From positions 166,904 through 230,903 of the forward strand of contig JAEYKI010000024.1 of the NCBI GenBank assembly GCA_023408315.1: DNA of 64,000 nt. The letters run 5' to 3'. The position numbers and the translations under genes were made by a program. The notes under the pieces are model-generated. The model saw only the letters and a list, made by a program, of their open reading frames with translations, was not told the DNA's origin and did no database searches. Of this stretch, positions 1-6,977 are shown in pieces; position 1 is the stretch's first letter, and every line of letters starts with the position of its first letter. The DNA is from Bacillota bacterium (GTDB lineage: Bacteria > Bacillota > Clostridia > Christensenellales > Christensenellaceae).

Positions 1-31
1 CAAAAATATATTAATAAAAATAAAATAATTA

Positions 32-60
32 TTGACAAACAATAAACAGTAAAGTATACT
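32..60 (+). promoter_or_regulatory. Sigma-A-type promoter of the leader RNA
   Basis: TTGACA at 32-37 and TATACT at 55-60 are separated by exactly 17 nt, which puts a transcription start near 67. The next structure downstream is a hairpin followed by an intrinsic terminator, ahead of the lipoprotein gene at 208. Confidence 0.75.
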
Positions 61-66
61 TAAAAC

Positions 67-165
67 ATGGAAAGCAAAGATTAAAACGTTAGCTGTTTCG
101 GCTCTTGTGCAATTACCACCCTGATTGGCAAGAGCCGAATAAAAAACCGCCTCCGGGCGGTTTTT
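67..165 (+). ncRNA. Putative ~100-nt leader or small RNA
   Basis: The predicted transcript carries a 9-bp stem (99-107 pairing with 129-137) around a 21-nt loop containing CCACCCT, and ends in an intrinsic terminator at 141-165. It could be an independent small RNA or a terminator-type leader controlling the lipoprotein gene 43 nt downstream. No known riboswitch class was recognised. The C-rich loop resembles ribosome-site-binding loops of Firmicute small RNAs, which is inference only. Confidence 0.4.
141..165 (+). terminator. Intrinsic terminator before the lipoprotein gene
   Basis: A CCGCC/GGCGG stem with a short loop is preceded by an A-run and followed by five T. It lies between the promoter at 32-60 and the gene at 208. 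Confidence 0.8.
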
Positions 166-207
166 CAGTTAAAGGATTTAATATTATTTATTTTGGGAGG
201 AGTTTGT

Positions 208-744
208 ATGAAAAAAATAGCCTTTTTAATTATTCTCTGTCTGGCGTCCGTTTTTTTTGCAGCGGGGTGCAGCGTTATGGCGGGCAGCACAGATTTGCAG
301 AATGAGACGATTGCAGGCGTGCGACTATATCAGGCTGTGGATATATCTGCGCTGGAAAAAGAGCTGGGTCCGTTAACAGATAATCAGGCAATTGAAAAGG
401 GAGGACGGGCTATTACGTTTGATAATCCTACCAAATACGCGTACATCTTAACTGATGAGGATAACCGGGTTGTACAGATAACGGTGGGATATCCGTCCAG
501 AACGGGCAATACGAAAATTGAAACAGGCAGGGGGATAGGCTCGCTCTCGTCTTTTACCGATGTAGCCAAGGCGTACGGCAGCGCGTACAGCAGATACACT
601 TACCATAATTTTATGGGTAGCGGGGACGGATATTTTATCAAGTATACCGATTGGGACCGGCATGTCCGTATGGAATTTGGATTTGTTGAAGATGAGACAG
701 ATGGAGAATTTTTTTTGAGTAATATTATGATGAAAACATTTTAA
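208..744 (+). CDS. Uncharacterised lipoprotein
   Basis: A 178-residue secreted protein. The ATG at 208 is chosen because GGGAGG lies 8 nt upstream, so an in-frame TTG at 193 is not needed. The N-terminus is a lipoprotein signal (MKK, hydrophobic core, lipobox AAGC near residue 20), so the protein is expected to be anchored on the outer face of the membrane. The rest is soluble and aromatic-rich toward the end, with no family I recognise. It stands alone behind a leader with a terminator, so expression may depend on read-through. Function unknown. Confidence 0.75.
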   Translation: MKKIAFLIILCLASVFFAAGCSVMAGSTDLQNETIAGVRLYQAVDISALEKELGPLTDNQAIEKGGRAITFDNPTKYAYILTDEDNRVVQITVGYPSRTGNTKIETGRGIGSLSSFTDVAKAYGSAYSRYTYHNFMGSGDGYFIKYTDWDRHVRMEFGFVEDETDGEFFLSNIMMKTF

Positions 745-756
745 AGGCCTTTTTTC

Positions 757-815
757 GGGGCTTTGCCCTGGAGCCCTATTTCTTTTCATTTGAAGAAAAG
801 AAGCAAAAGATTTTT
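757..815 (+). repeat. Dispersed intergenic repeat, type 2, copy 1
   Basis: GGGGCTTTGCCC followed by TTTCTTTTC...GAAAAGAAGCAAAAG. The same block occurs inverted at 46013-46070 next to metK. The pairing C/T-rich and G/A-rich arms could fold as an RNA hairpin. Confidence 0.55.
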
Positions 816-850
816 ACGTCAAAACACCGTAGCACGGCGTTTTGGGCATA

Positions 851-908
851 GGGGATTCCAAAGGGCCGTGTGACCCTTTGGCGAGCGGCTTGGAGGCGAG
901 CAGACTTC
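851..908 (+). repeat. Dispersed intergenic repeat, type 1, copy 1
   Basis: GGATTCCAAAGGG, a variable centre, CCCTTTGGCG, then a GGCTTGGAGGCGAGCAG block. It is homologous to 45831-45890 (inverted), 49008-49069 and 50743-50800. Each copy encodes two adjacent hairpins. This copy has a degraded right end. Confidence 0.65.
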
Positions 909-942
909 AAAAAAAGCGCTGCCTGGGGGGCAACGCTTTTTT
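909..942 (-). terminator. Terminator of the activase gene
   Basis: AAAAAGCG...CGCTTTTTT with an inner TGCC/GGCA stem lies just after the stop codon of the leftward gene. T-runs on both sides make it potentially bidirectional. Confidence 0.75.
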
Positions 943-951
943 GTATAAATT

Positions 952-3900
952 TTATTTCAAAGTATTATTTAATGTACTGTTTACAACCTTCAAAGCTTTG
1001 GCGGCGTCGGATTTTTTATGTTCCGCAAGTTCGCCGTGCTTTCCCCCATGATTCATATTCTCAAACGCAGCATAGATCATCAGCTTGATGCGGTTGATCT
1101 GGTTTACCTCGCTCGCGCCGGGATCGTAGTCCACCGGGATAATGTTGGCTTCCGGGTGCAGGCGGCGTATCTCCTTAATGGTGCCCTTGCCCATTACGTG
1201 GTTGGGCAGGCAGGCAAACGGCTGCACGCAAATGATGTTTGGAGCGCCCATTTCAATCAGTTCCAGCATCTCGCCGGTCAAAAGCCAGCCTTCGCCCGTG
1301 CAGTTGCCCACAGAAAGCACGCTTTCCGCACGTTTGGCAACGTCCTCAATCTGCTGGGGCGCATAAAAGCGCTTGCTTTTGGACAAAACTTTGATTAAGT
1401 ATTTGCGGTAACTGCCAATGACCTTGATGCCAATCCGCCCGCCAAACCAGAGCAGGCCGCTTGCGCCCAGATGCGTGTGGGAGAACCGCGTATTATAGAA
1501 CCCGTACAGGCCAAAATCCATCAGGCCGGGCATCACGCATTCACCGCCCTCCGCCTCAATGGTTTCAGCCGCAAAGTTGTTGGCGACCGGGTGGTATTTT
1601 ACCAGTATTTCGCCCACAATGCCTACCTTGGGTTTCCGAACATCATGGATGGGGATCGCTTCAAAATCCGCTACGATCTGGCGAACGGCCTTTTTGAACT
1701 CGCTTTTTTTTGTACGCTGGATGATGGCGCTGCATTTTTTGACCCATTCCGTATAAAGCGCGTTGGTTGCGCCTTTTTTAATTTCGTACGGGCGGGTGCG
1801 CAGCAGCACGTTCATCAGAAGGTCTCCAAACAGCACAGCCATCATAATGCGGTTTGCAAAACTCAAGGTAAATCTGAAACCGGGATTAGGCTCCATCCGC
1901 GAGAAGTTGATGGAAACCACCGGCACCTGCGGGAAGCCAGCCTCGCGCAGGGCCTTGCGCAGAAAACCGATGTAGTTGGACGCGCGGCATCCGCCGCCTG
2001 TCTGCGTGAGCATAACGGAGGTGTTGTCCGGGTCCAGGTCGCCCTTAAAGAAAGCGTTTACAATCTGGCCGACCACAATGATGGTGGGGTAGCACGCATC
2101 GTTGTTTACGTATTTTAAGCCCACGTCTATATCTTCCTTGGTTACTTCCTCAATAACCGCAAAGTTGTATCCTGTCGGGTTGAAGGCGTCGGGCAGGAAC
2201 TGCCAGTGAATGGGCGCCATTTGCGGGCATACCAGCGTGTGTTTCTCGCGCATTTCTTTTGTAAACATTTTGCGGTGGAACACGTGGCCCGCTTCCTTGT
2301 GCTTCTCCGAGTCAAAGCTTTTTTCTTCAAGCGCCGCAATTAGCGAGCGTATGCGTATCTTGGCAGCGCCAAGGTTATTGATCTCGTCAATCTTAAGAAC
2401 GGTATAAATTTTGCCTGCGGCTTCAATAATCTCTTCCACCTGATCGGTGGTGATGGCGTCCAGCCCACAGCCGAAAGAGTTTAATTGGATCATGTCCAAT
2501 CCCGGCGTTTTGGCGACCAGCGCCGCGCTTTCGTACAGCCGGGTATGGAACGCCCACTGGTCCAATACGCGGATGGGGCGGACCAGTTCGCCCAGATGGG
2601 CCACACTGTCCTCTGTGAGTACGGCCATGCCATAGCTTGTGATCAGGGACGGAACGCCGTGATTGATCTCCGGGTCTATATGGTAGGGACGGCCGGCCAG
2701 CACAATGCCGCGCGTGCCGGTTTCTTTCATCCATGCCAGGGTTTCCTCGCCCTTTTTGCGGATGTCGCCCTTGTATTTTTCCTGTTCGGCATAGGCCGCA
2801 TCCACCGCCTGCTCAGCCTGGCTTTTGGTAATGCCAAAGCGCTTGAATTCCTCGTAAACGCGGCCCGGAACGGACTTGCGGTTGTCCAGGTTGAAGAACG
2901 GGTGCAAAAACCGCACGCCTTGGCTGCGAATTGCGTCTATGTTATTTTTGATTGTATCCGGGTAGGACGTTACAATGGGGCAGTTGAACCGGTTGTTCGC
3001 ACCCTGGAACTCCTTGGGCTGGTAGGGGATGGAGGGATAGAAAATCGTGCTAATTCCCTGCTTCAAAAGGTCCATAATGTGCCCGTGAGCCAGCTTGGCC
3101 GGGTAGCATACAGTATCGCTGGGGATGGTGTCCATGCCGAGAGCGAGCAGTTTACGGTCCGAACGCCCGGAAAGGACGACATCAAACCCAAGGTTTGTCA
3201 GAAGCGTATGCCAGAACGGGTAGTTCTCGTACATGTTGAGGCAGCGGGGAATGCCGATCTTGCCCAGAGGCGCGGATTGGCCCAGAGACACGTAATCAAA
3301 CGTGCGGTTGTATTTATACTCAAACAGGTCGGGTATGTCCTTGCGTTTTTCAAAGCCCGCGCCAAATTCGCACCGGTTGCCGGAGATGAATTTGCGCCCG
3401 TCTGAGAAGGTGATGACGTTAAGCATGCAGCGGTTCTCACATCCCGCGCAGCGGCGGTTCTTTCCCTGCAGGGAGAAATTTGCCAGGCCTTCGGGCGTAA
3501 TGGCGGAGGAGCGCTTGCCAGCCATTTTTTTGCGGGCAATAAGCGCGCTGCCAAACGCGCCCATAAGCCCGGAAATATCCGGCCGGGTAACATTGCGGCC
3601 CAAAACCATTTCAAACGCGCGCAGGATTGCGTCGTTTTTAAAGGTGCCGCCCTGTACAACAATTTGCTTGCCCAGTTCCTCCGGGTCTTTGATTTTGATT
3701 ACTTTGTAAATGGCATTTTTGACTACCGAATAGGAGAGGCCCGCGGAAATATCACCCACGGAAGCGCCTTCCTTTTGCGCCTGCTTCACGCGGCTGTTCA
3801 TAAACACCGTGCAGCGCGTGCCCAAATCTACAGGGTTGGGCGCGCTTAAAGCCTCTGCCGCAAACGCCTGGATATCCAGCCCCAGTGAATGGGCGAATGT

Positions 3901-5253
3901 CTCCAGAAAACTGCCGCAGCCGGAGGAACAGGCCTCGTTGAGCATGATGGTGTCTATTACCTTGTCTTCTATCTTGAGGGCTTTCATATCCTGCCCGCCA
4001 ATGTCTATAATAAATTCTACGTCCGGGTTAAAGTAAGCCGCGGCGCGGTAATGCGCGATGGTTTCCACCTCGCCAAGGTCCAGCGTAAGCGCTTCTTTTA
4101 TAAGAGCCTCGCCGTAGCCAGTTACGCACGCTCCCGCAATGTGAGCCGATTTAGGCATCTGTTCATACAGCTTTTGCAGAATACCCACGGCGGCGAGCAG
4201 CGGGCTGCCCTGATTGCCGGAATAGTGGGTAAACAGAATGTTCGCGTCGTTATCCATCAGCACGGCCTTAATGGTTGTGCTGCCGGCGTCTATGCCAAGA
4301 TAGCACGGGCCAAAGTGCGTGGAAAGATCTTTATATGTTGCCTTGCTGCGGCTGTGCCGCGCAGTAAATTCTTCCAAATCTGCGGACGTTGCAAAGAGCG
4401 GAGGCAAACGCCTGGTCTCATGCGCAATATCGCCCGCGTTTTTCAGGCGTTCGTTCAGTTCCGCAACCGTAATTTCTTCACCCTGCGCCATCAGCGCCGC
4501 GCCAAGGGCAACAAACAGGTGCGAGTTTTCAGGATGGATCATGGATTCGTCAGTCAAATGCAGGGTATCACGGAACCGTTCCCTGAGCTCCGGCAGGTAA
4601 TGCAGCGGGCCGCCCAAAAACGCCACCTTCCCGCGTATGGGCCTGCCGCACGCCAGGCCGGAGATGGTCTGGTTTACCACCGACTGGAATATGGATACGG
4701 CAATATCCGCCTTGGACACGCCGTCGTTTAAGAGAGACTGGATATCGCTTTTGGCAAAAACGCCGCAGCGGGATGCGATCTGGTGGATGGCGCTGTGGTC
4801 TGCCGCCAGTTCGTTTAGACCCATGGGGGTGGTATTGAGAAGAGTAGCCATTTGGTCTATAAACGCGCCTGTGCCCCCGGCGCAGGTGCCGTTCATGCGT
4901 TGCTCTAGAGTCGGTTTCATGTAGGTGATCTTTGCGTCTTCTCCACCGAACTCCAGAACAACATCCGCCTCCGGGATAAACGTCTGGGTCGCGCGCGCGC
5001 CGGCCACAACCTCCTGCACAAAGGGCAGTTTTAAGAGCTTGGATACGGTGAGGCCGCCCGAGCCCGTGACCGCGGTGGTAACGGAAAGAGAGCCGCATTC
5101 CTTACTGGCAAGTTCAAACAGATCGGCCAGAACGCCGCGCATGTCCGAGAAGTGCCGCATATATTCGCTGAAAAGTATTTTGCCGGTTTCATCTATAATG
5201 ATCAGTTTTACGGTAGTAGAGCCTACGTCAAGTCCCAATTTATATGTTTGCAT
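952..5253 (-). CDS. 2-hydroxyacyl-CoA dehydratase activase-like protein (duplicated BadF/HgdC ATPase, CoA activase family)
   Basis: A 1433-residue cytoplasmic protein. The ATG at 5253 follows GGAGGATC and gives the start MQTYKLGLDVGSTTVK; an upstream in-frame ATG lacks a ribosome site. Two ASKHA ATPase domains are seen, about residues 5-265 (DVGSTTVK, CAGGTGAF) and 325-585 (DAGSTTIK, CSSGCGSF). Their cysteines match the bridging [4Fe-4S] cluster of HgdC-type activators. A long C-terminal region of the CoA-activase type (DUF2229-like) completes it. HgdC proteins use ATP to drive a low-potential electron into 2-hydroxyacyl-CoA dehydratases or benzoyl-CoA-type reductases. Such giant fused versions are common in Clostridia, with poorly defined partners. 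No dehydratase subunit is nearby, so the client is unknown. Confidence 0.88.
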   Translation of the reverse strand: MQTYKLGLDVGSTTVKLIIIDETGKILFSEYMRHFSDMRGVLADLFELASKECGSLSVTTAVTGSGGLTVSKLLKLPFVQEVVAGARATQTFIPEADVVLEFGGEDAKITYMKPTLEQRMNGTCAGGTGAFIDQMATLLNTTPMGLNELAADHSAIHQIASRCGVFAKSDIQSLLNDGVSKADIAVSIFQSVVNQTISGLACGRPIRGKVAFLGGPLHYLPELRERFRDTLHLTDESMIHPENSHLFVALGAALMAQGEEITVAELNERLKNAGDIAHETRRLPPLFATSADLEEFTARHSRSKATYKDLSTHFGPCYLGIDAGSTTIKAVLMDNDANILFTHYSGNQGSPLLAAVGILQKLYEQMPKSAHIAGACVTGYGEALIKEALTLDLGEVETIAHYRAAAYFNPDVEFIIDIGGQDMKALKIEDKVIDTIMLNEACSSGCGSFLETFAHSLGLDIQAFAAEALSAPNPVDLGTRCTVFMNSRVKQAQKEGASVGDISAGLSYSVVKNAIYKVIKIKDPEELGKQIVVQGGTFKNDAILRAFEMVLGRNVTRPDISGLMGAFGSALIARKKMAGKRSSAITPEGLANFSLQGKNRRCAGCENRCMLNVITFSDGRKFISGNRCEFGAGFEKRKDIPDLFEYKYNRTFDYVSLGQSAPLGKIGIPRCLNMYENYPFWHTLLTNLGFDVVLSGRSDRKLLALGMDTIPSDTVCYPAKLAHGHIMDLLKQGISTIFYPSIPYQPKEFQGANNRFNCPIVTSYPDTIKNNIDAIRSQGVRFLHPFFNLDNRKSVPGRVYEEFKRFGITKSQAEQAVDAAYAEQEKYKGDIRKKGEETLAWMKETGTRGIVLAGRPYHIDPEINHGVPSLITSYGMAVLTEDSVAHLGELVRPIRVLDQWAFHTRLYESAALVAKTPGLDMIQLNSFGCGLDAITTDQVEEIIEAAGKIYTVLKIDEINNLGAAKIRIRSLIAALEEKSFDSEKHKEAGHVFHRKMFTKEMREKHTLVCPQMAPIHWQFLPDAFNPTGYNFAVIEEVTKEDIDVGLKYVNNDACYPTIIVVGQIVNAFFKGDLDPDNTSVMLTQTGGGCRASNYIGFLRKALREAGFPQVPVVSINFSRMEPNPGFRFTLSFANRIMMAVLFGDLLMNVLLRTRPYEIKKGATNALYTEWVKKCSAIIQRTKKSEFKKAVRQIVADFEAIPIHDVRKPKVGIVGEILVKYHPVANNFAAETIEAEGGECVMPGLMDFGLYGFYNTRFSHTHLGASGLLWFGGRIGIKVIGSYRKYLIKVLSKSKRFYAPQQIEDVAKRAESVLSVGNCTGEGWLLTGEMLELIEMGAPNIICVQPFACLPNHVMGKGTIKEIRRLHPEANIIPVDYDPGASEVNQINRIKLMIYAAFENMNHGGKHGELAEHKKSDAAKALKVVNSTLNNTLK

Positions 5254-5278
5254 AAAGATCCTCCATATAATCCTGTCT

Positions 5279-5307
5279 AGTATAGCAAAAGGAGCGTATA
5301 TTTTCAA
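5279..5307 (-). promoter_or_regulatory. Promoter of the activase gene
   Basis: Read on the minus strand, TTGAAA (5302-5307), a 17-nt spacer and TATACT (5279-5284) precede the start codon at 5253. Confidence 0.75.
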
Positions 5308-5358
5308 TATACCGCATTTACTGCCCTGTAAAACATTTGAAAAATTGCCCCCGGCGAA

Positions 5359-5387
5359 TTGCTTTTAGACTGCAAAAAATGTATGCT
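5359..5387 (+). promoter_or_regulatory. Possible promoter of the glycerophosphodiesterase gene
   Basis: TTGCTT, a 17-nt spacer and TATGCT lie 32 nt before the ATG at 5419. The match is moderate. Confidence 0.45.
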
Positions 5388-5418
5388 TTACTAAGAAAGC
5401 ATGTATGGGGGTATCTGT

Positions 5419-6234
5419 ATGGCTGTCATTCTTGTAATCATATTCGCGGTGGTTGCCGCTGCTATTGCAATTGTTTATTTTTACCTGACCCGCGCCCTGC
5501 CCCGGAAAAACTGGCTGGCTGAGCACAAATTTGCCCACAGGGGGCTGCAAGGCGGGGAGATTCCGGAGAACTCCATGCGGGCGTTTGAGGAAGCGGCTGC
5601 CGCCGGGTACGGGATTGAGCTGGATGTGCGCCTCTCAAGCGACGGCCAGGTGGTTGTGTTTCATGACGACAATTTAAAACGCATGACCGGTATGCATAAA
5701 CCCATTGGCGGCCTTACCTGGGAAGAACTATCCGCTCTGCGCCTGGCCGGAAGCGCGGAAGGCATTCCTTTGTTTGCCGATGTTTTGAAAACCGTGGCGG
5801 GCCGGGTACCCGTTTTGGTGGAGATCAAGAGCAGGGGGCAGGCGGGCGCGTTGGAGGAAAAAACGTACGCGCTGCTGCAAGAATATAAAGGCCTATTTGC
5901 CGTGCAGTCTTTCTCTCCGTTTTCAGTCGGGTGGTTTTGCAGGCACGCGCCCCATGTGCTGCGGGGGCAGCTTTCTTCCGGGTTTGACGATCAGGGTTCT
6001 TCCGAGCCGCCGCTGCCGGGATACCAGGTGTTTGTACTAAAAAATCTGCTCAGCAATTTTTACGCAAAACCAAATTTTATTAGCTACGAGATCGGTTCCC
6101 TGCCCATAGGCGTGGTTGCCCGCCAGCGCAAACGCGGCGTACCCGTGCTTGGCTGGACGGTGCGCACGGAAGAGCAGAAGGAAAAGGCAGGAAAGCTTTG
6201 TGACACCATTATTTTTGAGAAAATCAGGCCGTAA
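5419..6234 (+). CDS. Glycerophosphodiester phosphodiesterase, membrane-anchored
   Basis: 271 residues starting at the ATG preceded by GGGGG. An N-terminal transmembrane helix (about residues 2-23) tethers a GDPD TIM barrel. Diagnostic residues are AHRGLQGGEIPENS (catalytic His and Arg near the start of the barrel), ELDVRLSSDG with the metal-binding Glu/Asp, and VVFHDD with the second catalytic His. The C-terminal GWTVRTEEQ is typical. The family hydrolyses glycerophosphodiesters from phospholipid turnover to glycerol-3-phosphate and an alcohol. The anchor suggests action at the membrane surface. It is a single-gene unit followed by a terminator at 6390. Confidence 0.9.
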   Translation: MAVILVIIFAVVAAAIAIVYFYLTRALPRKNWLAEHKFAHRGLQGGEIPENSMRAFEEAAAAGYGIELDVRLSSDGQVVVFHDDNLKRMTGMHKPIGGLTWEELSALRLAGSAEGIPLFADVLKTVAGRVPVLVEIKSRGQAGALEEKTYALLQEYKGLFAVQSFSPFSVGWFCRHAPHVLRGQLSSGFDDQGSSEPPLPGYQVFVLKNLLSNFYAKPNFISYEIGSLPIGVVARQRKRGVPVLGWTVRTEEQKEKAGKLCDTIIFEKIRP

Positions 6235-6284
6235 ACTGCTTGGTTTTGTTCTTCCACATCACTCTAAAGTATTCCTATAGAGAG

Positions 6285-6310
6285 AGATTCTTCGTTTTGC
6301 TCAGAATGAT
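6285..6310. repeat. Short repeat-like intergenic motif
   Basis: AGATTCTTCG...CAGAATGAT resembles a short palindromic intergenic repeat I recall from many bacterial genomes. Only one copy is in this window, so the call rests on memory. Confidence 0.25.
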
Positions 6311-6389
6311 ACTATTGGATTCCTTATTTAGAATAGAGATCGCAAAGCAGTAGGCAAAAAAGCACATAGGCGGCTAAACCTTCGATAGT

Positions 6390-6432
6390 AAAAGGGCGAT
6401 TTAAAGGCGCTTGCGCGAATAAGCCCTTTTTT
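6390..6432 (+). terminator. Intrinsic terminator
   Basis: AAAAGGGC...GCCCTTTTTT encloses an inner GCGC/GCGC hairpin. It is downstream of the glycerophosphodiesterase gene. Confidence 0.6.
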
Positions 6433-6494
6433 GCTTTGCTGGTTGCCGTCTTTTTAAAGGGATTATAGAAGCAAGCTGCAAAGGAGGGTAGCAG

Positions 6495-6608
6495 TTGTTG
6501 GAGAAACAAACCAAAACAGGATGGCAGGCAGGCTATGAAGAAAGCGTTCAATCGGATGGAATCAGCCAGCGGGATTGGCAGGCGTTGGAGACGGCTTTGG
6601 GAGTTTGA
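6495..6608 (+). CDS. Possible small protein or gene remnant (37 aa)
   Basis: AAGGAGGG at 6481-6487 is followed 7 nt later by tandem TTG codons and an open frame to TGA at 6606. The peptide is hydrophilic (it includes GWQAGYEESV and RDWQALETAL) and I do not recognise it. It could be the start of a decayed gene brought in with the ABC-F gene. The 510 bases from 6235 to 6745 hold nothing else convincing apart from the terminator and promoter listed. Confidence 0.2.
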   Translation: MLEKQTKTGWQAGYEESVQSDGISQRDWQALETALGV

Positions 6609-6724
6609 CCCAGGCCCTCCGGAGAGCCGTTTAAGGGGTTGCCGGAGAGGTGTCGGAGAGGACGTAAGGGGGAAATCGGAATCCCCCTTGTCCTCTCTGA
6701 CAAAAAATTGACATAGCGAATGTG

Positions 6725-6753
6725 TTGACTTAGAACAGGCCGCATTGTATACT
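6725..6753 (+). promoter_or_regulatory. Promoter of the ABC-F gene and its leader
   Basis: TTGACT, exactly 17 nt, TATACT. The predicted start near 6760 gives an untranslated leader of about 220 nt before the ATG at 6978, long enough for the attenuator seen there. Confidence 0.75.
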
Positions 6754-6771
6754 TTTGTTATCTTAAAAAGA

Positions 6772-6879
6772 ATGGAGAAGTTAAATGCGCAAAATTTCTT
6801 GCTAAAAATTGATGCATACACAATGGATGGCAATCCGCCGCCTGTTTGGTATGCTTTTTGCAGGAAAGCCGCTTTTTAA
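6772..6879 (+). CDS. Putative leader peptide of the ABC-F attenuator
   Basis: A 35-codon frame starts just after the predicted transcription start and ends before the terminator hairpin. It includes the stretch GNPPPVWYAF, and consecutive prolines favour ribosome pausing. Overlapping alternatives are a 6-codon frame at 6785-6805 with a better-placed GGAG, and a 28-codon frame at 6812-6898. Which one is translated cannot be decided from sequence. Translated leaders that sense stalled ribosomes are established for ABC-F and other ribosome-targeting resistance genes. Confidence 0.35.
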   Translation: MEKLNAQNFLLKIDAYTMDGNPPPVWYAFCRKAAF

Positions 6880-6919
6880 AATTTCTTCAAGACTATAAAG
6901 TTTATCACTTTTGCTTGTT

Positions 6920-6961
6920 AAAGCTGCAGGAAACGGACTTTCCTGCGGCTTTATTGTTTTT
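6920..6961 (+). terminator. Attenuator terminator before the ABC-F gene
   Basis: AAAGCTGCAGGAAA (6920-6933) pairs with TTTCCTGCGGCTTT (6939-6952), followed by ATTGTTTTT, 17 nt before the start codon region. The earlier GCAGGAAAG at 6860-6868, inside the leader frames, is perfectly complementary to CTTTCCTGC at 6938-6946. It could form the competing antiterminator. Confidence 0.75.
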
Positions 6962-6977
6962 AAACGGGGGTAGCTTT

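Noticed and set aside
6324..6833. Long reverse-strand open frame in the gap before the ABC-F gene
   Set aside because: It runs antisense through the promoter, leader and terminator, has no ribosome site and its translation looks random.
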